Origin: JBDZVM01 sp040255675
Lineage (GTDB): Bacteria; Actinomycetota; Actinomycetes; Acidothermales; Acidothermaceae
DNA: 64,000 nt
Assembly (NCBI GenBank): GCA_040255675.1
Contig: JBDZVM010000004.1
Location: 1 to 64,000, forward strand
Reading direction: 5' to 3'
Below the pieces are notes generated by a model, which had not been told where the DNA came from, searched no databases, and saw only the letters and a list, made by a program, of their open reading frames with translations. This document shows positions 42,076 through 52,440 of the stretch, piece after piece. The translations under genes were made by a program, and so were the position numbers. The first letter of the stretch is position 1. Each line of letters starts with the position of its first letter.

Positions 42076-45000
42076 GTGCTGTCGTTTCGCTCTGTGGTTC
42101 GCACGCCGTTCGCACTGGCCGCTGTCGCCGCGCTCGCTGCCGCGATTCTGCCGGCCTTACCGGCATCCGCGACGACTCCGACATATCAGGTCGACCTCGT
42201 CAGCAGCGTGCTCGACCCCGGCGCGGTGAGGTTCGACGTCGTGAACCGGCCGGTGGTGAGCGCCGATGGCCGGTTCTTCGCCTATGACGTCGAGGAAGTG
42301 CTGAACTGGGGCACTTATACCGAGCCGCAAGTCTCGTACAACGAGGTGGTCGTCGCCGATCGAGCGACCGGTGACACGGTGGTCGCCTCGCACGCTGACG
42401 GCGCCCCGGACGTCCGCGCCGACAAGACGTCAACGCTGCTCGGCATGAGCGCCGACGGGCGCTATGTCGCCTTCGATTCCAATGCGACGAACATCGTCAG
42501 CGACCCCGCGCCCATCTATGGGGCATATCCGTATGTCGTCGACATGATCACCGGCGCCGTCACGCAGGTGCCGCTCCCGGTCGCACCGGGCAACTGGCTG
42601 TCGGTGGGCAACCTGTCGGCCGACGGCTCGCGGCTCGCCGTGATGGTCGCGTCGTACTCGGGGGCGGCACCGCGGGTGCTCGTGGTCGACTGGCGCACCG
42701 GCGCCTTCCAAGAAGTGCCGGGGCTCACCACTGCCGACAAGCTCTCCGAGCCGACGCTGTCGGGCGACGGCCACACCGTCGCGTTTATCAACGGCAACGG
42801 CGGCGTGCGCGTGTACGACTTCGCGACGAACTCGTATCGGTTCAGCGCGGACGACGGCCGGGGCCCGCTAAGGCTTTCCGCGCACGGCGACGTGCTGGCC
42901 TACGAGGGATCCGACTGGTCGCACGTCAACGTCGTCAACCTCGCCGATGGCAACAGGGTGGAGGTGCACTACGGCGTGAGCGCCAACGCGCCGGCGATCT
43001 CGCCCGACGGCAGCACTCTTGCCTTCTCCGCCGACACCGGCGACTCGACCTACGGCCTCTACAGTTTCGCGCTGGCCGGCCGGTCGGGCACCTGGTGGAA
43101 CACAGGCTCGGTCCGGGTGGCCCCGAACAACTCGTATGGGTTCAACGAAGCCAGCTTGACCCAGGACGGCCGGGGGATCGCCTTCATCACAAACGGCTAC
43201 TCAAGCAGCTGTTGCAACAGCGGCTACGAGATCAGGTTCGCGCACGCACCGGACGACGTGGCGCCGGCCTGGGCGGCCGGCTCCGCCTTGAGCGCCCACG
43301 ATGTGACCGGCTCGTCGCTGGTGCTGCAATGGCCGGCGGCGACCGACGACACCGCCGTGACCGGCTACGCGGTGAGCGACGGCGGGAAGCTCGTCGCCGA
43401 CGTCCTCGCCGCGACGTCGTACCAGGTGACCGGCCTCGAGCCGGGCAGCCACCACACGTTCACGGTTCAGGCGCGCGACCTGGCCGGAAACATGACCGAC
43501 CTGCCGGCGCTCGACATAACCACGCCGTTGCCGTCGAGCCGCTCGGGCACCGCGCCGCTCTCCGCGACCGCCGCGCCCGGCGGAACCGCGACCCTTCGGT
43601 GGGACGCCGACACCGCCGCCGACTCGTACCGCGTGCTGCGCGCCATCGGCGACGGCGAGTTCGCGCAAATCGCGGACGGCGTCACCGCGACCACCTTCAC
43701 CGATTCCGCTTTGCTGGCCGACACGCACTACCGCTACCTGGTCGAGTCGGTCACCGGCGGCACCGCGGCTCCCTACACGGTCGAAGCGGCCGTCGACACG
43801 CCGCCGATCACGATCAGCAGCTTCGTCCTGAGCCCCGAGAAGATCGACGGCAACGCGATCCCGGTCGGCGGAAGTGTCGGCGTCCGGCTCGAGGGCGAGG
43901 CAAATCGCACCGCGACCGCCGTCTTGCACTGGGCCGGCGCCGGTGACGTCACCGTGCCGCTCACCGAAAACGCGGCGGGCGCGTACGGCGGCTCGACAAC
44001 CGTGCCCTCGGCCGCAACCGCGCTGGGGTCGGCGACGGCCACCCTCACCGACGGCGTCGCCGCGCACGCCGTCACCGCTGACGCCGCCGGGCTGCCACTC
44101 GCGACCAGCGGCACGCTGGCGGTCACCATCAGCGCCCCCGGCGCCGGCACCCTCGACGGCGCGACGCTGACAGCCAACTCCCGGTCCACCTTCGGACACG
44201 CGCAGGCGACCCTGACGGGTCCGGGAACGGTCAACCTCACCCTTGCGCCAGCGAACGACTACGAGCTTTCGCTGGCATTGCCCGGCGGGGCGGTCATCTC
44301 GTCCGCCACCGGCCTGTCGGTGACGTCGGCAGCGACGACCGAGACGAGCCTGCAGCCGGTGTGGCCGTACGCCGACCTGACGGTGCACCTGCTGCCCCCG
44401 GCAGGCCACGCCGCCGGCGGTTTCACGGTGTCCGTGGGCAACGGCTACAACTACTACCGGGAGGTCGATCTCGCGGCCGGCCAGACCGACGCGGCGTTCA
44501 CCGGCCTGAGCACCGGCGGCACGTACACGATCAAGGCCACGCTTGACGACGCGACGCGCCCGCTGACGCAACAGCTCTCCTCGCAGGTCACCGTCGGTGA
44601 AGGTGTCAACGAAGCCACGGTGCAGGAGGCGGCGTTGCCGACCGCGACGATCTCCGGCGTTGTCACCGCGGCGGGCGCGCCGTACGCCGGCATGGGCATC
44701 GAGTTCGCCGAGCGCGTCGACGGCCGGAGCTGGACGTTCACCGCCACCAGCGGCGCCGACGGCGCGTACAGCGCCCAGGTGTTCGCCGGCAGCGTGACGG
44801 TGCGCACGCCACAGGTGCCGTTCGGTTACAGCCCGGCGGGGGCCACCGTCGACGCGGTCGCCGACCAGACCACGACGGTCGACCTTTCGCTCGGCACCTA
44901 CGAGGGCCAGCACCCGGTCAGCTTGCGGCTTTACACCCAAGACTTCGGGAGCCCCGAGACCCTGCAGACGCTCGACTGGCGCACGAACTACCACTTCCAC

Positions 45001-47796
45001 GTCACGCTGACCGACGCCGAGGGGCATGCTCAGCCCATTGCGAGCGACATGCTGCTCGCCACTGACAGCGCAAGCCTGACGTTTTGCGCCGACGGCCGCG
45101 AGGCCGGCATGTCGAAGGGCTGCGTGACCGTGCCGCTCGACACATACGCGGCCACCCTCGAGCTGCACCTCTCGCAGTCGGGGGCGGTGACCGGGTCACT
45201 GCTCGCCGATGACGGCTCGGCCCTCTCCGGCCGCTGGTCGGTCTCGGCGACACCCGTCGACGCGCTTGGCCGCCAGATCGGCGCGGCGATCACCACCGCC
45301 GGCGACGGCGCGGCGATGCGCTTCGGCGTCCCGACCCCCGGCCTGTACCGGATTCTCGTCTCCTCTGACGACGGCACCTACCTCACGACCAAGAACGTGC
45401 CGGAACAAACCAGCGTCGACCTCGGCACGATCCAGCTCGTGTCGCGCACTCCGTTCGTCGCCAGCGGCACCAGCGTGGTCGCGTCTCCGTCGTCCGTGCT
45501 GCCGGGGCAGCTGGTCGACGTCCGCACCGTCTTCGAGGCCGCCACCACGATGGACGGCGCGGTGCTGCGCCTCGCCGTCCCGCTGGGCGCGACGCTGGTG
45601 CCTGACGGGGTGACCTTGAACGGTCAGCCTGTCGCCGGCGCGATGGTCGACGGCTTTTACGAGGTGCCGCTTGGCGACCTGGTCACTGGTGACACCGGCG
45701 TCGTTCGCTACACGCTTCAAGTCGCGGACGACGCGGCGGCGGGCGCGCTCTCCGCGGCGGTTCGGGTGCGGTACAACGGGCTGCTCGACGACCCGGTCGG
45801 CACCGGCACCACGCAGGTCGTCGGCGTCACCTTATTCGCGCCGACTCACACGGCCACGACGTCGTTCGCCGTCCGCGGGCAGGCGATACCGGGCGCGCGG
45901 GTGAGCGTCACTGAGTCGGGAGCGGTCATCGCGACGGCCACCGCGGGCCCAGGTGGGCTTTGGGGCGCGACCGTCGACCTCGGCGATCCGTTCTCCGGCA
46001 CCGCGCACACCTTGACGGCAAGCGTCGAGTCGAACGGCGGCCTGCTTACCTCGCACCCGGTCGAGGTCATCTACGACCGGTCGTGGCTGATGCCGAGTTC
46101 CATCACGGTGAGCCAACCCTCGGGCCGGGCGCACTCGTTCGACCCGTCGAGCGGCGTCGCGACGTTCACGCTGGTCTACGCACCCGGCGAGCCGATTCGC
46201 GTGCAGGCCTCGTTCCCTGATACGAGCCGCCTGCTGCACCCGACGGCTTGGGTCGGCGGGCACAGCGCGGCCATGAGCTGCACCACGACCGTGTGCACGG
46301 CCGACGTGCAGATCACGCCCAGCACCGCCGGCGACGTGTGGGTCGACTACGACGTCGCCGCGCTGCCGTACGCGTCGCCGGACGACGTCCCGATGCCGAG
46401 CGCGGGGCAACTGGAGCAGATGTCGCACACGGCCTACGGCACCATCACAGACGTCGCCGTGAGCGGCAACACGGTCACCGGCAACCTCGGCGACCAGCCG
46501 TTCTCGCTGAGTTTCAACGACTTGGGCGTGATGGCAGCAGACGCGTTGCCCGCCGGCATGCAGCCCATGACCGGGCCGATCCCTGGCTACGTCGTCGGGA
46601 ACATCGACGCCGACGCCGGCGTGGCGGATGTGACGGTCGCCATCCCGAAGTCGTGGCTCGACCTGAGCGGCTTCTCGCCGCGGAACGCGATGACGAGCGC
46701 ACTGGCGCAGCCGTCACTCAGTTTGTCGGCGACCGCGCTTTCACTGCAGCCCGCGCTCGAGCCGCAGGCGTACCTCGAGGTAGCGGAGCTGATCTACCGC
46801 TCGCGCGGCAGCCGGCCGAACCTCCCGACGACGAGCGCGCTCGACAAGCTGGCGGCGCTCGACACTGAGATCGCCGGCTGCGCGTGCCCGCCGGAGCAGA
46901 AGGAGAACATGCGGGAGATCGTGCAAGACAGCGCGGTATTCGCGAGCTTTACCGACGGCGCGAGCAAGGCCACGAACTTCGTGGCCAACTTCTTGCCCGG
47001 CGCGCTGGGGCTGTTCTTCGGCACGGGCGTCACCTCGTACGAGGACCACCTCGTCGATGACGCGCTGGCCGACACCGTGGCCGAGATCCACCACGACATC
47101 GCCGCCTGCACCAGCACGCCGCCACCCGGCTGGCCGCCGATGAAGCCGCCCGCCGCGCGCCCGACGTGGATTTTCGACCCGAGCGGCTACACCTACGAGG
47201 CCGTCGCGTCGAACCGGCTGCCCGGCGTCACAGCGACGATCGAGACCGCGCCGAGCGCGGACGGCCCGTGGACGACGTGGAACGCCGCCGACTTCGGGCA
47301 GGACAACCCGCAGATCACCGACGCCCAGGGCCGCTACGGCTGGGACGTGCCGGTCGGCTGGTACCGGGTGCGCTTCGACAAGGACGGCTATTCCACCGCG
47401 TACAGCAAGGTCGTGCATGTGCTGCCGGAGTGGACCGACCTCAATGTCGGCCTCGGCCGGCTCGCACCTGCGTCGGCCACCAGCGTCGAGTTGACGCCAG
47501 ACCAGATCACGCTGTCGTTCGACACCTGGATGGACGTCGACAGCGTGCTCGCGAACTCCCGCGTGGAGGGCCCGGGCAAAAGCCGGGTGCCGGGCACATG
47601 GGCGCCGGTCGATCCGCAGCGGGCGCCTGACGGCGCGCTGGTCGCCACCCAGTTCGCGTTCAAGCCGGAGCGCGGGTACCACGGCAACGAAGTCGACGTC
47701 ACCGTCTCGGCCGCGGCGAAGGATTACGCCGGCGTAGAGCTTGGTCACGTGCTCTACCGGGAATTCCCGTTGCACGGCGGGCTCCCGGCGAAGTAG
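42076..47796 (+). CDS. Giant secreted multidomain protein
   Basis: About 1906 residues with a Sec signal peptide (FALAAVAALAAAILPALPASA, cut before TTPT). In order: a TolB/WD40-like beta-propeller (about 60-360; repeats such as SADGRFFAYD, SADGRYVAFDS, SPDGSTLAFS), two fibronectin type III domains (about 395-575), Ig-like and carboxypeptidase-regulatory-like beta domains (about 640-1350; GVVTAAGAPYAGMGI), and a C-terminal module beginning IFDPSGYTYEAVASNRLPGV (about 1700) found in large Gram-positive surface proteins. No LPXTG or membrane anchor is seen, so it is probably released or loosely cell-bound. The frame opens at 41887 inside dnaE; GTG 42076 is chosen for the signal peptide. Function unknown; no catalytic domain recognised. 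Confidence 0.8.
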   Translation: MLSFRSVVRTPFALAAVAALAAAILPALPASATTPTYQVDLVSSVLDPGAVRFDVVNRPVVSADGRFFAYDVEEVLNWGTYTEPQVSYNEVVVADRATGDTVVASHADGAPDVRADKTSTLLGMSADGRYVAFDSNATNIVSDPAPIYGAYPYVVDMITGAVTQVPLPVAPGNWLSVGNLSADGSRLAVMVASYSGAAPRVLVVDWRTGAFQEVPGLTTADKLSEPTLSGDGHTVAFINGNGGVRVYDFATNSYRFSADDGRGPLRLSAHGDVLAYEGSDWSHVNVVNLADGNRVEVHYGVSANAPAISPDGSTLAFSADTGDSTYGLYSFALAGRSGTWWNTGSVRVAPNNSYGFNEASLTQDGRGIAFITNGYSSSCCNSGYEIRFAHAPDDVAPAWAAGSALSAHDVTGSSLVLQWPAATDDTAVTGYAVSDGGKLVADVLAATSYQVTGLEPGSHHTFTVQARDLAGNMTDLPALDITTPLPSSRSGTAPLSATAAPGGTATLRWDADTAADSYRVLRAIGDGEFAQIADGVTATTFTDSALLADTHYRYLVESVTGGTAAPYTVEAAVDTPPITISSFVLSPEKIDGNAIPVGGSVGVRLEGEANRTATAVLHWAGAGDVTVPLTENAAGAYGGSTTVPSAATALGSATATLTDGVAAHAVTADAAGLPLATSGTLAVTISAPGAGTLDGATLTANSRSTFGHAQATLTGPGTVNLTLAPANDYELSLALPGGAVISSATGLSVTSAATTETSLQPVWPYADLTVHLLPPAGHAAGGFTVSVGNGYNYYREVDLAAGQTDAAFTGLSTGGTYTIKATLDDATRPLTQQLSSQVTVGEGVNEATVQEAALPTATISGVVTAAGAPYAGMGIEFAERVDGRSWTFTATSGADGAYSAQVFAGSVTVRTPQVPFGYSPAGATVDAVADQTTTVDLSLGTYEGQHPVSLRLYTQDFGSPETLQTLDWRTNYHFHVTLTDAEGHAQPIASDMLLATDSASLTFCADGREAGMSKGCVTVPLDTYAATLELHLSQSGAVTGSLLADDGSALSGRWSVSATPVDALGRQIGAAITTAGDGAAMRFGVPTPGLYRILVSSDDGTYLTTKNVPEQTSVDLGTIQLVSRTPFVASGTSVVASPSSVLPGQLVDVRTVFEAATTMDGAVLRLAVPLGATLVPDGVTLNGQPVAGAMVDGFYEVPLGDLVTGDTGVVRYTLQVADDAAAGALSAAVRVRYNGLLDDPVGTGTTQVVGVTLFAPTHTATTSFAVRGQAIPGARVSVTESGAVIATATAGPGGLWGATVDLGDPFSGTAHTLTASVESNGGLLTSHPVEVIYDRSWLMPSSITVSQPSGRAHSFDPSSGVATFTLVYAPGEPIRVQASFPDTSRLLHPTAWVGGHSAAMSCTTTVCTADVQITPSTAGDVWVDYDVAALPYASPDDVPMPSAGQLEQMSHTAYGTITDVAVSGNTVTGNLGDQPFSLSFNDLGVMAADALPAGMQPMTGPIPGYVVGNIDADAGVADVTVAIPKSWLDLSGFSPRNAMTSALAQPSLSLSATALSLQPALEPQAYLEVAELIYRSRGSRPNLPTTSALDKLAALDTEIAGCACPPEQKENMREIVQDSAVFASFTDGASKATNFVANFLPGALGLFFGTGVTSYEDHLVDDALADTVAEIHHDIAACTSTPPPGWPPMKPPAARPTWIFDPSGYTYEAVASNRLPGVTATIETAPSADGPWTTWNAADFGQDNPQITDAQGRYGWDVPVGWYRVRFDKDGYSTAYSKVVHVLPEWTDLNVGLGRLAPASATSVELTPDQITLSFDTWMDVDSVLANSRVEGPGKSRVPGTWAPVDPQRAPDGALVATQFAFKPERGYHGNEVDVTVSAAAKDYAGVELGHVLYREFPLHGGLPAK

Positions 47797-47826
47797 ACGC
47801 GGCGCCAACCCGTACTCTGGACGGCG

Positions 47827-48834
47827 ATGACCGCGGGTGAGTTGCAGCACGCGGCCGCGGTAACGGACGCGGCCACACCCGCCCACACCTACGTCGTCCG
47901 TGATCTGACGAAGACGTACCGCACCAAGTCGGGTGATGTTTCGGCGAACGTCGGCATCGACCTCGTGATTCGGCGCGGCGAAGTGTTCGGATTACTCGGC
48001 CCCAACGGCGCCGGCAAGACGACGCTGGTGCGACAGCTGATGGGTCTGCTCCGCCCCGACTCCGGCGAGATCAGTTTGTTCGGTCACGACGTCGTCGCAA
48101 CGCCGTCCGCGGTGCCCGACTACGTCGCGTACCTGCCGCAAGACGACGCGGCGCTCGCTGATTTGCCGCCATCGCTCGCGCTTGAGACGACCGCGCGGTT
48201 GCGGGGACTGAGCAAAGTCGCGGCGCGGGCGCAGCGCGACGCCATCGTCGCCGAACTTGGTCTGGCGCAGTTCGCGGGTAGGCCGATCGCGAAGCTCTCC
48301 GGCGGACAACGGCGGCTTGCCGGCGTGGGTGCGGCGCTCGTCGGAGATCGTCCGGTGCTCGTGCTCGACGAACCCACCACCGGCCTCGACCCGACGGCGC
48401 GGCGTGCGGTGTGGGGGGCGATCGATCGGCGTCGCGCCGAGTACGGCACCACGGTCGTGCTCGTGACCCATAACGTGCTCGAAGCCGAGACAGTTCTTGA
48501 TCGAGTGGCCGTCGTCGATCGCGGCCGGATCATCGCGAGCGACACTCCGGGTCGGCTGAAGGCGATGGTCGATCGCGACGTACGGCTCGAACTCGCGTGG
48601 CGCGACGAACCGCCCGCTCAGCATCCGCTCGTTCGCTTCCTTCGAGAGAAAGCCGTAGAGCACGGACGCCGCTGGAGTGTCCGGTTGGGCGCCGACGAAG
48701 CGCGCGCCGCGCTCGGCGAACTCACTGGCGGCTCGCTGTTCGCTAGCCTCGACGACTTCACGTTGACGACGCCGTCGCTCGAGGACGTCTACCTTGCCCT
48801 TGGCGGTGCGGCTCGTGATCTGGAGCGGTCATGA
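47827..48834 (+). CDS. ABC transporter ATP-binding protein
   Basis: 335 residues: Walker A GPNGAGKTT, signature LSGGQRRLAGVGAAL, Walker B VLVLDEPTTGLD, and the switch His in VTHNVLEAE. The C-terminal ~80 residues (LELAWRDEPPAQHPLVRFL) resemble the accessory domain of drug-exporter ATPases (DrrA-like). ATG 47827. The stop overlaps the permease gene. Confidence 0.94.
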   Translation: MTAGELQHAAAVTDAATPAHTYVVRDLTKTYRTKSGDVSANVGIDLVIRRGEVFGLLGPNGAGKTTLVRQLMGLLRPDSGEISLFGHDVVATPSAVPDYVAYLPQDDAALADLPPSLALETTARLRGLSKVAARAQRDAIVAELGLAQFAGRPIAKLSGGQRRLAGVGAALVGDRPVLVLDEPTTGLDPTARRAVWGAIDRRRAEYGTTVVLVTHNVLEAETVLDRVAVVDRGRIIASDTPGRLKAMVDRDVRLELAWRDEPPAQHPLVRFLREKAVEHGRRWSVRLGADEARAALGELTGGSLFASLDDFTLTTPSLEDVYLALGGAARDLERS

Positions 48835-49616
48835 GCGTAGTCGCGGCGGCGTTGCCGCGGGCTTCCGCGCGGCCGGGCTTTTCGGCGTCCTTCGCCGCCG
48901 TTTTCGCGGGGCAGCTGGCGCGGGCGAGAACCGCGGCGATCCCGATTTTCATGGCGGCGACCGTGCAATCGGTCGGCCTCGTCGTGTTACTAAAGGGACT
49001 TGTCGATACGACGAGCGCGATCACGCAGCAGTCGGTGGTGGCCGGCTCGTCGGTAACGGTCGTTTCGTTCGTGGCTTTGAACCTGCTGGCTCAGCGGTAC
49101 GGGGCGCTTCGGGCAAGCGGGGCGCTCGACTATTTCGGCGCGTTGCCGGTTCGGCCGAGCGCCATCGTGACGGCGACGGCTGCCGCGTGGGCGCTGTTCA
49201 CTGTGCCGGGCACGATTCTCGTCGCCGCGGGCGGTGCCGTTTTCTATGGCTTGCCTCTCGCGAACATCTGGGTGATCGCGCCGGTGGTCGCCGCCGCCGG
49301 CATTTCGCTCGCCGGTCTGGGCGCGTTGCTGGGGCTCATCGCGCCGCGGCCAGAAATTGCCACAGTCGCTGGCCAACTCGGCATGGCGATCGTGATGTTT
49401 CTCGGGCTGGTGCCGGCGCACCGGTTGCCCGGCATTGTGCAGGCGGTGCGGGCCGTCGTCCCGTCGACGTACGCGGTCGACGCGTTCGCCGAGTCTTTTC
49501 AGGAACACGTGCGGTGGTGGGTCGTCGCGGCCGACCTCGGGATTTGCGTTGGCGTGTGTGTTCTCGCTCTCGCGCTCGCGTCGTGGGCATTCCGGCGGGC
49601 CGTCAGTGGCAGCTGA
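48831..49616 (+). CDS. ABC-2 type transporter permease
   Basis: 261 residues with six hydrophobic segments (about 40-60, 70-88, 115-140, 145-165, 180-200, 235-255) and the ABC-2 topology. ATG 48831 overlaps the ATPase stop (ATGA). With the ATPase it forms an exporter; the substrate is unknown. Confidence 0.9.
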   Translation: MSVVAAALPRASARPGFSASFAAVFAGQLARARTAAIPIFMAATVQSVGLVVLLKGLVDTTSAITQQSVVAGSSVTVVSFVALNLLAQRYGALRASGALDYFGALPVRPSAIVTATAAAWALFTVPGTILVAAGGAVFYGLPLANIWVIAPVVAAAGISLAGLGALLGLIAPRPEIATVAGQLGMAIVMFLGLVPAHRLPGIVQAVRAVVPSTYAVDAFAESFQEHVRWWVVAADLGICVGVCVLALALASWAFRRAVSGS

Positions 49617-49640
49617 CCGCCGTTCGTTACCGTTGACGCC

Positions 49641-50333
49641 GTGAGCGCGCCCGGCGAACCCGACCAGCCCTGGTCGAGCGATCCGTGGCACCCGCCGGCG
49701 CAGCGGACGCCGTCGTCCGGCACCTTCTCGCATCGGCCCGCGCCCTACGGGCCCGACCCGTACGCCACCCCCGTGGAGTTTCCGGCACCGCCGAAGCAGC
49801 CGATCTTCGACCGCGCCGACCTTTGGACGGTCGTCCTCGGCACCATCGGTGTGCTGCTCGTGGGGGTCGTCGCCACATTCGTGTGGGTATGGATTGCCCC
49901 TCGGGCGACCGTCGTACGCGACGCCTCGGGCGGGGTGTCGCTTGCCAACGCGGAGACGAAAGCTTTCGCTGGCGCCGACGTCACGTTCTTGTTCGTCACA
50001 CTCGTGGCCGGTGCGGTGTGTGCCGGAATCGCCGCGGTCGTTGCCCGTCACCGGGGCCTTGCGGTCGCGATCGCGATGGCGGGCGGCGGTCTCTTGTCGT
50101 CACTCATGGTCGCGTGGTGCGGACGATGGCTCACCGGCGGCCCTTTCGCGCACTGGGTTGCGCATACGTCGACGGGCACGCATCACTTGTTCATCCAGTT
50201 GCAGACTAGGCCATTCATCGTGGCGTGGCCGTTCGTCGCGCTCGTCATCACCTTCATCGTGGCCTTGGCAACGCAGGATCGCGGGCGTTCTACGTCGAGT
50301 GGCGAGCCGGCGCCCGAGGCTTTAAACCGTTAG
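49641..50333 (+). CDS. Actinobacterial four-segment membrane protein (DUF2567-like)
   Basis: 230 residues: a Pro-rich cytoplasmic N-terminus (1-55), then hydrophobic segments at about 65-87, 113-135, 140-160 and 190-210, and a polar tail. GTG 49641. The profile resembles DUF2567 proteins of actinobacteria; I have no functional assignment. Convergent with the YbaK gene. Confidence 0.7.
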   Translation: MSAPGEPDQPWSSDPWHPPAQRTPSSGTFSHRPAPYGPDPYATPVEFPAPPKQPIFDRADLWTVVLGTIGVLLVGVVATFVWVWIAPRATVVRDASGGVSLANAETKAFAGADVTFLFVTLVAGAVCAGIAAVVARHRGLAVAIAMAGGGLLSSLMVAWCGRWLTGGPFAHWVAHTSTGTHHLFIQLQTRPFIVAWPFVALVITFIVALATQDRGRSTSSGEPAPEALNR

Positions 50334-50334
50334 C

Positions 50335-50350
50335 ACCGCCCTCGAGCGGT
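50335..50350. terminator. Possible shared hairpin between convergent genes
   Basis: ACCGC and GCGGT (5-bp arms, 6-base loop) lie in the 16 bases between two convergent stop codons. There is no T run on either side. Confidence 0.25.
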
Positions 50351-50841
50351 CAGGGGCGGCCGATCGGTGCGGTGGTCGCCTTCGTCAGCGCGATCAGGTC
50401 GGACGCCGCCAACTCGACGTCCAGCCCGCGCCGTCCGCCCGACACGAAAACCGTCGGGTGGTCGAGGGCCGTCGCGTCGACCACGGTGGGCAACGGGCGC
50501 CGCTGCCCGAGCGGACTGATGCCGCCCACCACGTAACCCGTGACTCGCTCGGCCGTCGCCGGGTCGGCCATCACCGCTCGCTTCCCGCCGATGGCCGATG
50601 CCAGCGCTTTCAGGTCAAGCGAGCCGGATACCGGCACGACCCCGACGACCAACGTGCCGTCGACCTCGGCCAGCAACGTTTTGAACACCCGGGACGCCGA
50701 AACCCCCAGCGCGGTCGCGGCTTCCTCGCCGTACGACGGCGCGGCCGGATCATGCTCGTACGGGTGGACGACGTGGGCGACGCCGGCCTTGACGAGCGCC
50801 ACGGTGGCGGGCGTGCCCGCACTCGACACCTTTTTCGACAC
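50350..50841 (-). CDS. YbaK-type Cys-tRNA(Pro)/aminoacyl-tRNA deacylase
   Basis: 163 residues matching the YbaK/EbsC family: VHPYEHDP, GVSASRVFKTL, VVPVSGSLDLKALASAIGGKRAVMAD, VGGISPLGQRRPLPTVVD, and FVSGGRRGLDVELAASDL. It hydrolyses mischarged tRNA. GTG 50841 or GTG 50829 is the likely start; longer readings overlap the divergent HerA gene without family similarity. Confidence 0.9.
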   Translation of the reverse strand: MSKKVSSAGTPATVALVKAGVAHVVHPYEHDPAAPSYGEEAATALGVSASRVFKTLLAEVDGTLVVGVVPVSGSLDLKALASAIGGKRAVMADPATAERVTGYVVGGISPLGQRRPLPTVVDATALDHPTVFVSGGRRGLDVELAASDLIALTKATTAPIGRP

Positions 50842-50907
50842 GAAGCCGCAGTTTAGAGGCGTCGCGGAAAGGCGTTTGCGCTCGACCCCGCGTGGAATGA
50901 GCGGGCC

Positions 50908-52440
50908 ATGAGCGACTTCGGGCAGACCATTCAGGCCGCCTACAAGGTCGACGGCGCCACGATCGACCTCGGCCTCGGCGTGCACGACGAAGCTCTCGCG
51001 CCTGAGGCGGTCGTGCGGATTCCGTTGCGCATGATGAACCGCCACGGCCTGGTCGCCGGTGCCACGGGTACCGGGAAAACCAAGACGCTGCAGGTGATTG
51101 CTGAGCAGTTATCGGCGTCGGGCGTGCCGGTATTCGTGGCCGATGTGAAGGGCGACTTGTCGGGTCTTGGCCAGCCGGGCGAGGTTTCGGGTGCCGCGGC
51201 CAAGCGCGACGCCGAACTTGGTCTCACGTTCACGCCTACCGGATTTCCTGTCGAATATCTCGCGCTCGGCGGCATCGGCGCCGGAGTACCGGTGCGCGCC
51301 ACCGTCTCCGACTTCGGCCCGCGGTTGCTCGCGAAGGTGCTCGACGCGAATGAGACCCAAGAGCAGTCGCTCAGCCTGGTATTCCGCTACGCCGACGAAA
51401 ACCACCTGCCGCTGCTCGATCTTTCCGACCTTCGCGCGTTGTTCAATTTCCTTTCGTCGGACGACGGAAAAGCCGAGCTGGCGAGTCTTGGTGGCGTGTC
51501 GTCGCAGACAATCGGCGTCTTGCTGCGCTCGCTGGTGATGCTCGAAGACGGCGGCGGTAACGAGCTTTTCGGCGAGCCGCAATTCGACGTCCAAGATTTC
51601 ATACGCACCGGGCGTGACGGCCGAGGCGTCATCTCATGCCTTGAATTGCCTGGTGTGCAAGACAAACCGAAGCTTTTCTCCACCGCTCTTATGTGGCTGC
51701 TCGCGGAGCTTTTCGAACAGTTGCCCGAGGTTGGCGACCTCGACAAGCCTAAGCTGGTCTTCTTCTTCGACGAGGCGCATTTGCTGTTCGACGGCGCGTC
51801 GAAGGCGTTTCTCGATTCGGTCGAGCAGACGGTGCGGCTGATTCGCTCGAAGGGTGTCGGGATTTTTTTCGTCACTCAGACGCCGAAAGACGTGCCGAGC
51901 GACGTACTCGCCCAGCTCGGCAATCGCATTCAACACGCCCTAAGGGCGTTCACCCCGGACGACGCGAAAGCGCTCAAGGCAACAGTGTCGACGTTTCCCA
52001 AGTCTGACTTCTACGATCTGGAAAGTTTGCTCACGCAACTCGGTATCGGCGAAGCTGCCGTCACGATTCTTTCCGAGACCGGAGTGCCGACGCCCGTCGT
52101 CCACACCAGGCTTCGCGCACCCGCGTCGCGAATGGGCCCGGCAGATGACGTCGATGGCGCGGCGAAAGCCTCGCCGCTGTACGCGAAATACGGTACGCGT
52201 GTCGACAACGAGAGCGCCCGCGAAATGCTCGCCGCGCGCATGCAACAGCAGAGCGCCCAAACAGCGGCCCCGCAGCGGGCGCGGACGAAACCGGAAACCC
52301 AAACCGAGCATCGCGAGGCAGCCGGGGCGATGGCTAGCGGCGCCGGCGCGCTCGGCGCGTTCTTGAAGTCGCGGCAAGGCAAGGCCGTCGAGCGGCAAGT
52401 CGTGCGTGGCGTCTTCGGCTTGCTCAAAAAGGCCTTGTAG
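50908..52440 (+). CDS. HerA-like ATPase (DUF853 family)
   Basis: 510 residues: Walker A GATGTGKTKT (about 51-60), FVADVKGDLSGL, Walker B KLVFFFDEAHLLFD, and FFVTQTPKDVPSDVLAQLGNRIQHALRAF typical of the DUF853 HerA group. A C-terminal Gln/Ala-rich tail ends in GLLKKAL. ATG 50908. Members are predicted DNA translocases; a defined role is not established. Confidence 0.9.
   Translation: MSDFGQTIQAAYKVDGATIDLGLGVHDEALAPEAVVRIPLRMMNRHGLVAGATGTGKTKTLQVIAEQLSASGVPVFVADVKGDLSGLGQPGEVSGAAAKRDAELGLTFTPTGFPVEYLALGGIGAGVPVRATVSDFGPRLLAKVLDANETQEQSLSLVFRYADENHLPLLDLSDLRALFNFLSSDDGKAELASLGGVSSQTIGVLLRSLVMLEDGGGNELFGEPQFDVQDFIRTGRDGRGVISCLELPGVQDKPKLFSTALMWLLAELFEQLPEVGDLDKPKLVFFFDEAHLLFDGASKAFLDSVEQTVRLIRSKGVGIFFVTQTPKDVPSDVLAQLGNRIQHALRAFTPDDAKALKATVSTFPKSDFYDLESLLTQLGIGEAAVTILSETGVPTPVVHTRLRAPASRMGPADDVDGAAKASPLYAKYGTRVDNESAREMLAARMQQQSAQTAAPQRARTKPETQTEHREAAGAMASGAGALGAFLKSRQGKAVERQVVRGVFGLLKKAL

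Noticed and set aside
43201..45168. A 655-codon minus-strand open frame inside the giant secreted gene
   Set aside because: Arg/Gly/Val-rich, no family motif, and mirrors the strong third-position G/C bias of the plus-strand gene.
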